Assembly (NCBI GenBank): GCA_030562195.1 | Contig: CM060200.1 | Location: 32,589,023 to 32,653,022, forward strand | DNA from: Nipponacmea schrenckii | Taxonomy: Eukaryota; Mollusca; Gastropoda; Lottiidae | DNA: 64,000 nt | Direction of reading: 5' to 3' | Shown: positions 1 to 11,521 of the stretch, one piece after another | Numbering within the stretch: position 1 is the first letter of the stretch | How the letters are laid out: the number at the start of each line of letters is the position of its first letter | Position numbers and translations under genes: made by a program | The notes under the pieces: generated by a model | Databases searched by the model: none | What the model saw: the letters and a program-made list of their open reading frames with translations, nothing else | What the model was told of the DNA's origin: nothing

Positions 1-753
1 TATTTAAATGAAAAGTTTTCAATGGTAAAGTCGTTAAGTTATTTATTGATAGCTGTTGCATGAATTGAAGGCAATCCAATCCAGTAAAATAACTGTAGAA
101 GCAATGTGTCCTTTATCAGTATAACTTTGCTTAGAATTGTGAAATAATACTCAATTAATTCCATTTATATAACAGTATGTATTTCGAGTTGTCAGCTTAT
201 ATTTGAAACCATTACAACCTCCCTTCTGGTATGTGAAAGTTATCGTACTTTGGTAAATTTTTGCATCCATTATCATAATTCTTATCATTGATGTCGTCAA
301 AACTTTCCTTTGTTTTGATTTTAATTTGTCTCATTTCTGTTTCTTTTTGAATTAATCTTTCGTACATTTTGATTATGTTTAAAGCAATATATTGCCATCT
401 AATAAATTTGCTTGATTATGTCAGCCTTCTGTATCACATATAGCTGTTTGACAGAATGTAAGAAATGACAATAGTCTTAATTGCTGGGTTTTTGCAAGCA
501 AGCCTTATTTGATTTTCACTTTGAAAAACAGAATATGGTACATGTAACTGAATTTAGGGTTCATTGATATGTATGGCAACAAATGAAAAAATCCTTTATA
601 ACACATGAACACAAAATGTTATGATTTGGCTGGCACATTGTTCTATTACTACATTATTATAATTATTAATAAACATTATTATTCTTTATGCTTATTGTTA
701 TAATTCAGATAACTAATAATGATATTATTATAATGTTCTTAAATGTTAAATAT
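1..753. other. 3' flank of the unknown gene; no gene seen
   Basis: AT-rich sequence downstream of the minus-strand stop at 754. It probably holds the 3' UTR of that gene. A minus-strand AATAAA-type signal (TTTATT on the plus strand, about 41-46) is a possible polyadenylation site. No open frame or repeat of note. Confidence 0.4.
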
Positions 754-3317
754 TTAAAATTTTTTTCCATGTGAGGTACTAAGAATATCACTGAGAATTG
801 ATGATACACTGCTTCCCATATCTTTAACTAAGTCTTGTAGACTATGAATTGGGGGTTCATCAAAATGGACCAATGAATCACAGTTAGAGCTTAAATCAAC
901 AGCTGCTTTATCTTTTTCTGGATCCCCCATAAGATCTTCCAACAGTTCACTGTAGAAATCTTCAGAAGCTGCCCCGCTATTACTTAAAACTGGACTAGGA
1001 TCCTTTTCTTCTTTGCATAATAGAAGGGGCTTCACATCTTGAAGATTACCAACTGAAGGTGTGTGTATACTATTTCCTGATTGTTTTGGATTTGACATTT
1101 TTTCAGCTGTCCCAGTTTCAGCATCTGTATGTTCACCCAGAAGATCAGATATGAAATCATCATACTTGTCCTCAGACGTGCTGTTATTAGGATTTTCCCT
1201 TTCTTTTACAGATTTTTTGAGGGTGTTTTGATTGTCTAATTGGGTTGTTTTTTGAGAGTTGGGAAAATTTGACCCCTCTGATTTCTCATAATCAGAGGAA
1301 TTATGCTGACTTATACTGTGTTTGTAATAGTCGTCTTCAAACAGCACATCCAAATCAAATGGGTCTCTTTCTTGTTGTCTTTCTGATTTATGTGTACCCA
1401 TCTCCCAGGATGAGGCAGTGGCAGTGCCAAGGAGAAAATCTTCAAAATCATCTTCGGTATTAACCGTTGATGCCAAATCGGGTTGAACGTAGATTCCATT
1501 ATTCGACATCCTATCAAACCTTTTGATTGAATCTTGAGTGCCATTCACAGACATACCCCCGAGCTGCTCAGGAAATGGCGTTTTTGATGGTTGCTGAGCT
1601 TCAGCCTTCATAAACGGTTTTGGTTGCATTGTATCATTGTGCGACACGTCCCGTGTAAGACCGAGTGGGTCATGCTCATCAAACGCTGGCATGTCTGATA
1701 TTTTTTCGGGCATCGACTCAACTTGGATATCATCTTTATTCCTACTAACATTTGTTACCGAGCGTAATTCGTGAATTTCGTGGTCTTCTTGTGAAGACTG
1801 TACACTATTATCAGATTCTGAATATGTTTGTTGTAAATACACGTTAGCAGGGTCGTATGATGCATTGTTGGTTCCAGTGAGCTGGAAGTATGTGCCGCCG
1901 TACCCATTTTCAGGAATATAGCTTGGAATTATTGGCATTGTTTGGTTATAGGTGACATATTGGGGAATATATTGGTTTTCTGGTTGGACAATCGGTGAAT
2001 AAAAGTATTGCTGTTGATAAGCAGTATGCATTGGATTCATACCACCCACCCCGCCTACCATTGATTGAACTAAATAGGAATTACCATCAAATGTAGATGC
2101 ACCGGCTGCTACATGGTTTAACATTCCGGCAAGTTGGGATGTTTTGTGATGTTTGTGACCACGTTGTGTTCGAACTTTTATCTTCGAAGGGGCTGGAATA
2201 ATAATTTGCTTAGAAGCATCATCAAATTTATGCGCAACCCTTTTAGCATTCATGATTTTGTCCATATTTTTATTTCCTTCTGCAGTTTCTAAGGTTTCCA
2301 AAGGTTTATGTGTATATGAGTTCAATTCAGAATTTTCGACGTCGTCCATTATTACTTGAACCCTGTTGGAAATCGATCTCCTTTTATCCTGATTTTCAAA
2401 CTCAGAATTATCTCTAATGGGTATTATAAACCGGTCTCTATTAGCAGTATTAGTATGATATGGGTTATTGAAGAGCCTCTTGTCAAAAGGATTGTTCCTT
2501 TCATCAGTTTGCTTATCACTGTACTGCCTTGAGTGAAACATCTCTCTGCATCCTGATTGGTTTGTGGGTTCTCTCTCCCTTGAACGTGAATATGGCTTAA
2601 AGGCTGAAGAAAGATTGCATCTTGTACCGGGCAAATACTTGTAAGTTTCCGATGGTCCAGGTTTAAGATTTTCACTTTCAAATTCTTCCATTGATTCAGG
2701 AGTGGCATGGACCGGTATCGGCGTTTTGATTCCTTGTTCCATGGGTAGAAATTCCTCTAAACACGGTCTGCTAGTGAGCGATGGCTCCTTCTCTGGTAGA
2801 AACTGTAAAGTTCTGCGAATTTCTGGTTGATATTGGTAGCGAGTTTGTGGTTCCGCCCTCAAGTTAATCGTTTCAGGTTCAGGATCGTTGTATATTGTTC
2901 CTTGATACCGGAGTTTGCTTTTCGACGTTGCTTTGAAATCTTGCGTATATCGTTCACAGCCTGAATTAAGAACTTGTGGTTGTTCTTGGTGTAGTTTAGG
3001 GGATATGTCTTCAAGGAATGGCCTTTCTTTACCATGCGTTGGAATACTTCGGAAGTAATGATCATATATAACGTGAGGTGCTTCTGTTTCATCAGTTCGC
3101 ACATTTAGACTATTTGGGAATTGATTTTGTATTATATGATCATTTTGACAAGAATAGCTACTGGATGGCTGATTCTGGTAAACATATTGATGGTTTGGAT
3201 TCGGTAATGGTGGATATCTGCTTTGTGGATTGATGTGCTGCAGTTGTGGGTTTTGGTAACCGTAGTCCATCTGAGTATTACAGTGTCTGACGACCCCGTG
3301 AGCATCGTAATTTCCAC
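754..3317 (-). CDS. Terminal exon of a long disordered protein, function unknown
   Basis: One open frame of about 850 codons runs without a stop from 3317 to the stop at 754. I do not recognise the family. The open frame as such begins at a GTG, not an ATG. A strong minus-strand acceptor (CTACTTTTTAG) ends at 3318, so this is most likely the last coding exon with upstream exons unseen; the first in-frame ATG is at 3270-3268. The protein is rich in Tyr, Asn, Gln, Pro and Ser near the start, polar and charged in the middle, with a basic stretch (RTQRGHKHHK, about plus 2140-2170), then a Tyr/Gln/Pro-rich stretch. The C-terminal third has four short acidic-hydrophobic motifs: DDFEDFLLG, FDLDVLFEDD, YDDFISDLLGE and DFYSELLEDLMGD. 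No membrane segment or catalytic motif is visible. A regulatory scaffold or transcription-related protein is possible, but this is a guess. Confidence 0.8.
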
Positions 3318-3729
3318 CTAAAAAGTAGAGCACGTACTCATATCAATTTAACTTTACCTGTGAAAGTCCCACTTAGTACTGCTTAGTTTATTGAAGAAAG
3401 ATCCGTGACCGCAGAAGAGCTTTTGTTAATGTTTTTGAAACAGTTATTTTGTATATATGTAGCTACTTACCCCTTTGCATCACATATTACTTAGTCACAT
3501 ATTTTATCAATCCGGATCCATGTTTACCTCGATCGGAATACCCGGCCTATTGTGACGTTAATTCATTCTAAACTAAACAATTAACTTTAATAAGTTAACT
3601 TCAGCTTTAAGTTTTATTTTTCTTATTGCAAGAAGATATCTGGTTTTAATGCGTGATTTAGAAAATTTGTAATGACGGCTTATTCGTACGGGAGGATGAG
3701 AAGAGTTATCGAGCGGTAAATAAAAGATA
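3318..3729. other. Probable intron or 5' region of the unknown gene
   Basis: No coding frame. It lies upstream (minus strand) of the acceptor at 3318. I could not locate the preceding exon. Confidence 0.4.
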
Positions 3730-4131
3730 AACTAGTGTCCAAAAGAAACGATACCACCTGTTTGCAATGACATAAAAGAAAAACTAAACAATGCAGGACT
3801 TTAGGATTTATGTTACGCTTTCGAAAATTCTTTCACAACATATTTACAAAAATTCATTTCATTTAAATCTGTAGCCTACAATAAATATGACAAGCCTTTT
3901 AAAGATGGGTGGGGTCTGTCAGTCGTTTTATACTGTTTATATGCACAAAGGCTATAGAGAGGGAAATGTCACAAATGTTACCGGAAGTGATAGAGTCTTC
4001 TCGGTATTTTGATCGACTTTGCGATGTTTGAGATGTGCAATACATATTGGCACGTTTTCATACTAAAAAATTCACTTAGTGAAAAAAGAATTGAATATAT
4101 ACGTCGGTATCGTTTCTTTTGGACACTAGTT
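3730..4131. mobile_element. 402-bp MITE with ~27-bp terminal inverted repeats and TA target
   Basis: The 29 bases at 3727-3755 are the exact reverse complement of 4106-4134. Core TIR is AACTAGTGTCCAAAAGAAAC. A TA dinucleotide lies just outside each end (3728-3729 and 4132-4133), as expected for Tc1/mariner-type non-autonomous elements. The interior has no transposase frame. Confidence 0.75.
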
Positions 4132-5133
4132 TATTATAACTTCGATTTGTCTGATTTTCAGAAGGGTTCATCATTGAAAGATTACAAACACTCACCAAAT
4201 TTAATCAAAATCGATCAAAAAAATTATAAATGTTACGTAAGCGGTAATAAGAAACAGACTTTACCGCGTCACTGATATAGATTAATATATCAATACGCTC
4301 CACGGGCAGTACAAACGGTATTGTATATGTGAGGTTCGATAATAAAAAGGTGTCATAATTTTGGTATGTCATACTAGTATATTAGAAGTCAATTTGGTTT
4401 TGCTAGTGCATTAGATTGCTGTTGTAACAATAAATAAACAAATAAATAAATAAAACTAGAAAGATGAACAGCTACGAGCGTGGCAACGAGGCATTATTCC
4501 ATGGATTTCGGACCTTTTGAAACTTTTTACCTTTAAGCTTTCAATTTCGATCTTTTTAAATTTAAAAAAAAAATGTTAACAGAAAATTAACTAAAACTGT
4601 CAGGTATCTAATTCAACCAATAATCTCTCTAACTTTTGGAGAAATAAATCTAATGGATAAAGGGGTGGTCTATCTAGATTACAATGACGTAAAGAAAATT
4701 ATCTGGAATATTCAAAGCAATAGTTCTATATTTCCCAATTGCAAAATATTCAATTTTGAGTTTCGCTGAGTTTTTGTCCTATTCCTTCACACCCGTTACT
4801 GATAAAATCAGGCTAACATTTACAAATATTCTCTGTTAGAATCAACTAACTTTACAGGAACGGGTGTCCTTCATGCCCCTATTCTTTAAAAACTTTTGTT
4901 GGTTAAAATTAAAACCATTTAATTTTAGTTTTGCTAGAGTTATTGAATTATTTAGCCATGTCTCTGTTAACCAAATTACATTCAGAACTTTTTAACATGT
5001 TCCCGTGTTTCTGTATATCCTATATAAACCTTGAACATTATGTAAAATTATATTAGTATCAGTTTGCAAAGTCTCGTTAACGGTTTGTGAAAATAAAATA
5101 TCCTCTGCTCTAAATACTGAGTCATTTTTGTCA
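4132..5133. other. No gene seen
   Basis: AT-rich intergenic sequence with an AATA-type simple repeat near 4428-4455 and a poly-A run near 4563. No supported coding frame. Confidence 0.4.
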
Positions 5134-5340
5134 TCATAATAATATGCTCTTTTCTGTAAAATCATGCATTGTAGACCTTGTAAGTCTAAACGCAACATAA
5201 ACATGACGGACATGAAATAGTCTATGAAGGGATATTACGCCTCTAAGTCCTTGTACTTTGTGAATGGTAACTGCATAAGCGAGGTGCAATGGAAACTGGC
5301 ATCCAACATCGCCTTTATAGTTAATATTGGGGTAAATGAG
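5134..5340 (-). pseudogene. C-terminal relic of a PIF1/Helitron-type helicase
   Basis: On the minus strand from about 5340 to the stop at 5134 the frame reads a PIF1-family helicase tail: FPLHLAYAVTIHKVQG (the motif that normally reads FPLxxAxAxTIHKSQG), then HVYVAFRLTRS, matching the usual VYVALSRVRS of motif VI. Upstream the frame meets a stop within about 20 bases of the 5340 end, and no helicase motifs I-V were found nearby. This is a short relic of a transposon-borne helicase. Helitrons and Helentrons carry such helicases, and a pearl/Helentron-like repeat starts about 130 bp away, but a link between the two is only inference. The Ser of the motif VI arginine-finger segment is replaced (AFRLTRS), consistent with decay. 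Confidence 0.6.
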
Positions 5341-5465
5341 AAATTAACATTTACCTTCCAATTAACACAATTTGACTCTAGGACCTGTTTCATAATCTTC
5401 TTAACTCTTCTTTATATCTGTTAAATAAGGGTGTAATTTTTGAAATTTCTACAATTTGAATTTGT

Positions 5466-6803
5466 TTTTTTACGCCCACATTATAATGTGGTCGTACATT
5501 GTCGTCACCCCTGTCCGTCCGTCCACAATTGCTTGTGAACGCGAGACTACAGTTTTTGTCGGATTTGAATGAAACTTGCTTTGATCATTTATATTGATGA
5601 GATCTTTTTAAAAAGGCGATTTTTCGATGAACGGTTTTTGAGTTTTTGCACTTGACTTTAAAACCTGTCAAAAATGGCTTGTGAACACGATAAAGATCAC
5701 AAGTTTCATTGGATTTGAATGGAATTTTGGGTCATCATTTATATTGATGAAGATTTTTAAACAAGTTTTATAGTGACGATTTTTTGGTGAACGTTTTTTG
5801 AGTTATTGCACCTGACTTAGTCAAAACGCATCAAAATTGGCTTTTGAACACGATAGAGACTACAGTTTTTGTCGGATTTGAATGAAACTTGCTGTGATTA
5901 TTTCTATTGAAGAGATCTCGGACAAATTCGAATTGGCGATTTTTTGATTTACAGTTTTTGAGTTATTGCCCTTGAACTTAGTCAAAACGCGTTAAAATTT
6001 GCTTGTCAAAGCTATAGAGACTAGATTTTTTATTGGATTTGAATGAAACTTGCAGTGATCATTTATATTGATGAGATCTTGGACTAATTCGAAAATAGGC
6101 CATTTTTCGATGAACTGTTTTTGAGTTATTGCACTTGACTTCGTTTAAACCTGTCAAAATTGGCTTGTGAATGCGATAGAGATCACAATTCCCATTGGAT
6201 TTGATTGAAATTTTGTGTCATTATTTATATTGATAAGATCTTAAACAAGTTTGATAGTGACGATTTTTTGGTGAACGTTTTTTGAGTTATTGCCCTTGTC
6301 TCAGTCAAAGGCGTCAAAACAGACTTGTGAACACCACAGAGACAACAGTTTTCATCTGACTTGAATGAAATTTAGTGTGATCATTTAAGTTGATGAGATC
6401 TTGGTCAAGTACAAAATTGACGATTTTTTGATAAACTATTTTTGAGTCATTGCACTTGACTTAGTCAAAACACTGCGAAATTGGCTTGTGATTGCGATAG
6501 ACAATTTGAATTTGAAATAAAATTTGATGTTATCATTTTTATTGGTAAGATCTTGAACAAGTTCAATATTTACTATTTTTCGATGAACTATATTTGAGTT
6601 ATTGCCCTTGACTTAGTCCAAACTCATGAAAATTAGCTAGTAAATAATAGAGACTAGGTTTCAATCTGATTTGAATCAAATTTGGTGTGCACATTTATAC
6701 TGATGAGAACTTGGATTAGACCTAAATAATGTTGGAGTTTCTGCCTGTGTTAAAACAGAAAAAATATTTTAAAGTGGGCGTATCTTGCTAGGCAACCGCT
6801 TGT
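5466..6803 (-). mobile_element. Pearl/Helentron-like repeat, copy 1 (microsatellite end at left)
   Basis: Left end has TACGCCCACATT...AATGTGG (hairpin), then a CGTCACCCCTGTCCGTCCG run. The core has about eight ~155-160-bp monomers, each with TTTGAATGAAACTTG and GAGTTATTGCCCTTGA-type blocks (about 5641, 5800, 5950, 6122, 6283, 6442, 6594). Right end is AGTGGGCGTATCTTGC with a degenerate GGCAA palindrome. No coding frame; non-autonomous. Confidence 0.7.
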
Positions 6804-8003
6804 TAACCATCCATATCACATATCTTTGAAATGAGAAAACCGACTGCAAGTTGATTATAACACCCATATTGATGTGGGATAAATTTATTATAAGTTTGAA
6901 ATTTAGGTTGGAAGAACAAAAAGATTAATTTTTTGTAAAGGAAAATTAAATTAAATTTTTAGCACCCCTGGAGAAATAATCAAAATCCCATCTGATGCCA
7001 CTGGAGAAATATTTAGATTTCCTAAAATGATTTTTACAACTGGGAGGTTAAATGTTTAATTTCCACTTCTGATGCCCAAAGTATGCGATTTTTATTGCCT
7101 TTCCTATTTTTTCAAATGTCGTTTTTTCTCAAAACAAAATTTTAAACAATATTTGAAAAATGATTTCAGATTATACACCGGGCAATGTTAACGCAAAAAT
7201 AACTTCTTTGACTTTTCACTTTTATGCAATTTTTCATTGTCATTTTTTGAATTTGCATATTTTCAAAATTTCAATTTTTTACATTCTCAACATTTTTTTC
7301 TTAAAACAACGTTTGCAGATGTATATTGACTTCTTATACATACTCATACAAACATAATTGTGATAAGTTATCTCCCCTAATAGATAATTGCATAATTGCA
7401 TAACTGGTCATAACTTTGACAAATATCATTCAATTTGTATAAAAGTGGTGTCAATAGATGCCAAATTTAAATACCTATCTATTGGTACCAAATTTCTTGC
7501 CATATGTTGACCGGAAGTGACCCGAAAGTAAGAAAAACATCATTTTTTACAATTTTTTGATACTTAAATTGCTACTAGTCTTTGGATTAAATTCAAAACC
7601 AAAAAAAGCATTATTGTATTAAATAATACATTTATTTTACTAACTTTTGCTCGAAGGGAATTTTGAAATTTTTTTTCGTTTTTGAGAAAATTGAGTTTAA
7701 AGTTGAGTAACGTTATAAGATTTACTATTGCTGTTGGGGTTATATCAGATGACCTTGAAATTCTCAAAATCTACCGGTGCGATCTTTACGAAACTTGAGT
7801 GGAACACTGTCACGCAATATTACTGGAAGTGAGGCCAGTTGAACTTAATTTGAATGGCAACACATGAATTGTTAAAGAGTTCTAATATCACTTGATTTTG
7901 TTAACATTTAGACATATGTTAACTTTTTAAATAAAACCTTTAAGAGGAACCCTTCAGTACTGCAACGCAGTTCTAGTTATAAGTTTGAAATTTAGGTTGG
8001 AAT
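6804..8003. other. No gene; contains a 26-bp direct repeat pair
   Basis: AT-rich, no supported frame. A perfect 26-bp repeat occurs at 6888-6913 and 7977-8002 (core AAGTTTGAAATTTAGGTTGG), flanking 1,063 bp, as if something had been inserted or a segment duplicated. A diverged piece of the 40-bp tandem unit found at 8004 also occurs near 6990-7015. Confidence 0.4.
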
Positions 8004-8198
8004 ATTACATAATCAGATTAATCCTTTCTGATGCCCACTGGAGGAGGTAATAATTAGATTAATCCTATCTGATGCCCACTGGAGAGGTAATAATCAGATT
8101 AATCCTATCTGATGCCCACTGGAGAGGTAATATCAGATTAATCCTATCTGATGCCCACTGGGGAGGTTATAATCAGATTAATCCTTTCTGATGCCCAG
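8004..8198. repeat. Tandem repeat, ~40-bp unit, about 5 copies
   Basis: The unit contains TAATCAGATTAATCCTATCT followed by GATGCCCACTGGAGAGG. Units are nearly identical, with one- or two-base indels. Confidence 0.85.
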
Positions 8199-8200
8199 AG

Positions 8201-9042
8201 ATCAGTTCAGTTCAGTTCTTTATTGACCTTGAGTCTATTGACTCATCGGTATAATATATATTACATCATATACAAAATTTATAAAACAATATTTTACAAA
8301 ATGAATAATACAAAGAATTTTAATGAAGAGAGCGGTAAAACTAAAACACAAAACCATCAAAAAACATGAAACTATCAAAATAAACACAAAAAAGAAAAAA
8401 AGAAATCACAAGTATAGCATATTATACATATTTATATAATTTATGCAATCTCCATCTTAGACTTTCTATTTTCACTTAAGTATAAAAACCTTCCCAGATT
8501 ACATAATTGTTTAACACTATTAGTATTTAGCAGTTTTATAAACTTGTAAACATTAGGTTTTAAATAATAATATGATTTTATATGTAATTTTCTTATATCA
8601 CTAAAGAATGCACAGATTAACACATGATGATATTCATCTTCAACCTCATTGTTATTACAATATTAACATATTCTTTCATTTCTAGGTATTTTTTTAAAAC
8701 GTCCGGTTTCAATACGACAATCGTATACTGCTAATAAATTTTAAATATTTTTGGTGGATAGGTTTCGTCAAATAACTTGGAGCTTAAAAATTGACACAGT
8801 ATGTTGATCATACAAACTTTTGGGTGATTGGCAAATATTACTGTAACATGTTTGTTTGGAAATATCGCAAAGTCTTTGTTTAAAGATTTTATAGGAGAAT
8901 TTATTTACATTATTCCATAAAAAGTTGAGACCAATATCATCAAGAACCTTCTTAATATTCAAAATCCAAATATCATTATTTAAAATCATATCACCTAAAC
9001 CTAAAGTGTGTAAAAAGTTCACGCCAAGCCGTCTGTTCATGT
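8201..9042 (-). mobile_element. 5'-truncated LINE, 3' end with TTCAG-type tail
   Basis: Minus-strand frames at 8768-9040 and 8441-8623 resemble the C-terminal region of a non-LTR retrotransposon ORF2: a polar segment with FKQRLCDISKQ, then a degenerate zinc-type motif (the Cys/His residues around the EVEDEYHH-like segment at about 8620-8665 on the plus strand), then YKFIKLL and LCNLGRFLYLSE. The 3' end reads CAATAAAGAACTGAACTGAA at plus 8204-8226, a short pentamer tail as seen in several LINE clades. There is no reverse transcriptase domain left, so the clade cannot be assigned. Confidence 0.6.
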
Positions 9043-9632
9043 CTTATAACACCTGTCAATCATCATTAGGGTTTTATCTTTCTAAATAAAATCATAAAAC
9101 TAACATTCTTTTTTGTAAATATTAGCCAAATTTGATGATTTGATTTTTACCCATGCCGCATATCGTTCAAAAGGGAAAACGTGTAGGCCTACAACCTCTC
9201 TCTTAAAACCAATTGATGTGGGGTATATACATTTGAATTGCGGAGTGGAGTAAAAAAGTTTACAATCTCTTTCTTCAAAATGTATTCATGTATTATTGTC
9301 ACATAACTTTTAAAACCGAATCCCAAGCCCATCGAAAAATGTATAGAATTCAAATCCTGCGTTTATAAGAGAGTGAGGTATGGTCGTGTAGAAAATGTCA
9401 CTTTTCAATAGGCTTTTATTCCGTAAGTAAATTTTTTTCCTCTTCTATATCAGCATATCTACAGATAGCATAAGTCAAGGTCATTGTGTACTGAAAATGC
9501 CATGGTCATTGAAGGTCAAGGTCAGGTGGTAGAGACTTTGAAATTTGAAAAAAATTCAACTGTGTCTAAAAAGAGCTTAAATTCGAAATTCTGTACCAAC
9601 AACTTTTAGATAAAGTAAGAAGGCTTTGAAAG
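9043..9632. other. No gene seen
   Basis: AT-rich intergenic sequence, no supported frame. It is flanked on the right by the target duplication TTTGAAAG (9625-9632) of a hAT-type MITE. Confidence 0.4.
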
Positions 9633-10026
9633 CAGGGGCGCAGATCCATTGATAAAGTTGGCGTGGACCATTTTTATAAAGACGTAACGTAAAGACAAAA
9701 CTAAATCACCGGAAACGAATTAGTAAATTCAATGAATTACATATCATCTAATACGAAGAATATAATAGACGTCATTGATCCAGCCACTGATCCTAGCCGC
9801 CATCATCCATACTACCTGTTTACACACAGCAGTAGGCTAACGAAAAACGCGAGCAGTCTGAGTGTCGGTGATTAAATTTAACCATAACCATGTTTGAGCG
9901 CATATTTATGAATTTCAATAATTATTATTAGTCACAAAAAGTGGTTGGGACCAACCATATTGTGTCCCCACCACTTTTTTCATTGGTGGGCACCGGTCCC
10001 GGTGTCCCCACCGCGATCTGCGCCCC
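9633..10026. mobile_element. 394-bp hAT-type MITE with perfect 8-bp target duplication
   Basis: The TIRs are CAGGGGCGCAGATC at 9633-9646 and its exact reverse complement at 10013-10026. The octamer TTTGAAAG flanks both sides (9625-9632 and 10027-10034). An 8-bp target duplication with a CAGxGGCG-type terminus is the signature of the hAT superfamily. There is no transposase frame. Confidence 0.93.
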
Positions 10027-10034
10027 TGTTTGAA

Positions 10035-10352
10035 AGAGGCCAAAATCATACAAATAGACCTAAAAATGGCGACGGAATTAAAATTTTGCTAAATTGTATG
10101 ACTACCAGATGACGGCGCATGTATCACTTCCGGTCAGGATATTTTTTCCTACATGTATTTGAAAAATGCACAATAGACTAAATATTTAAATTTTGTCGAC
10201 ATTTTTAATTTACACCGGAAGTTTGAAAAACTAGAAGCCCTTACGTCAAAACCGGAAGTGATAAAAAAAAACTTGATATTATTTATATGGACATTTTTTC
10301 TATATTCTAAGAATTTAAGATTGATCCGAAAATTACTAACGGAGTAAGAAAT
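10035..10352. other. No gene; recurrent CCGGAAGT-type motifs
   Basis: Noncoding. It contains TCACTTCCGGT at 10124-10134, CACCGGAAGT near 10213-10222 and ACCGGAAGTGA at 10251-10261. Confidence 0.4.
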
Positions 10353-10457
10353 TTTACTGAAATACTTTTACAAGATAGAATGACGAGGCATTGAGACAGA
10401 TTTAGACCAGCAATGAACAAGAACTTGAAAATACAATTGGCTAAATCTTTAATTACA
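10353..10457 (-). repeat. Split direct repeat B2, 3' end of the element
   Basis: Second copy of B. It marks the 3' terminus of the DIRS/Ngaro-like element. The terminus on the minus strand ends in TATTTCAGTAAA. Confidence 0.8.
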
Positions 10458-10741
10458 TGGAAAAACACAAATTAAAACTTCTATTATAAAAACCGTTAGG
10501 ATGAACGTTAAAGATAAGTTCATGTAATACAAAGTCTCGTAATACAAAGTCCCACTAGAGGGTAAGTAATAACAGAAGGTTCAAATAACGACCATATAAA
10601 TGTAATTCACATACATACGTACACACACACACATAAATACACAATTCATATCAAAACAGAAATTTAACTTCTAACAAACACAAGTAACTAAAAGACAACT
10701 AAATTGTGACCGCACCCTCATTAATAAAACTGGGAGGGTTG

Positions 10742-10890
10742 GTGGGAAAAAGAGAACACGTTCCAGCATCAGTAGACGTGAGCGTGGTGAGTCAAGACGA
10801 GGCTTATGCAAATGAGGGGTTAGACGATGACGAGACGAGGGAGGTAGTGTCAAAGTTCAACTAAAATATAATTTACACATAAATTCTTAC
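10742..10890 (-). repeat. Split direct repeat A2
   Basis: Second copy of A, directly abutting B1 as expected for split direct repeats. It differs from A1 by a few substitutions and a 5-bp insertion (GAGAC). Confidence 0.85.
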
Positions 10891-11198
10891 TTTACTGAAA
10901 TACTTTTACAAGATAGAATGACGAGACATTGAGACAGATTTAGACCAGCAATGAACAAGAACTTGAAAATACAATTGGCTAAATCTTCAATTACAATTAA
11001 AAGATGTTGGATATTCCAACAGTTTGCTATAGGATCATTTAAACCATTCATTTTATGAAGCACAGATATAATGTTAAGGTAAGAACGAATAGTACCATAT
11101 GCAAAATGCTTCACGTCCACAAGATAAGCAATGTAGAATTCAATCACGTGTCGTTTTACAGGCATAGGTCCAAACCCATGGCGAGCACAAAATTCCAA
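10887..11198 (-). pseudogene. Tyrosine recombinase, N-terminal domain only
   Basis: Residues 1 to about 75 of this frame (ARHGFGPMPVKRHVIEFYIA, YGTIRSYLNIISVLHKMNG) match the SAM-like core-binding domain of DIRS-group tyrosine recombinases. Similarity stops after NCWNIQHLL, where the frame runs into repeat B1. The catalytic Arg-His-Arg-Tyr domain is absent, so integration activity is lost. Confidence 0.7.
10891..10995 (-). repeat. Split direct repeat B1
   Basis: 105 bp, nearly identical to B2 at 10353-10457 (two visible substitutions). It overlaps the out-of-family tail of the truncated recombinase frame, showing where the deletion joined. Confidence 0.85.
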
Positions 11199-11206
11199 GA
11201 ATGTTT

Positions 11207-11455
11207 TTAAATGGATGTTGTAAGTCGAGGAGGTAGACTAAGCCCAACATTTAAATCTACGAATTTAGCTGTGCCATTGAATGTTTCCATATATGACAGC
11301 CACCATTGGAGGTCTAGCATGAAAGATTCGGTTAACAACACTTTATTGATTCTATTCGGAAGGGTTGTAATGATATCTAATATACGACGCAAGAACGTCC
11401 TTCCACCCTTCACCATTTGATACGCCCAATTCAGTTTTCCGCACAATGACTGCAA
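11207..11455 (-). pseudogene. RNase H / connection region of the DIRS-like element
   Basis: 82 codons with CGKLNWAYQMVKGGRTFLRR and LQWWLSYMETFNG, typical of the segment that follows the reverse transcriptase in DIRS-group elements. The RNase H core beyond it is missing or degraded; the frame ends at 11207 and the recombinase frame begins almost at once, so an internal deletion is likely. Confidence 0.65.
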
Positions 11456-11521
11456 CTGTTTAACACTAGCCCTTTTACGGGAGGCAAAGCTTAAAAGAAA
11501 GTCGAAAAATTCGAATCGCTT

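Noticed and set aside
3331..3333. Start codon of the 859-codon frame
   Set aside because: It is GTG, and a strong splice acceptor lies inside the first codons, so the exon is taken from 3317.
8004..8198. CRISPR-like array
   Set aside because: Whole units repeat with no variable spacers, and this is eukaryotic DNA.
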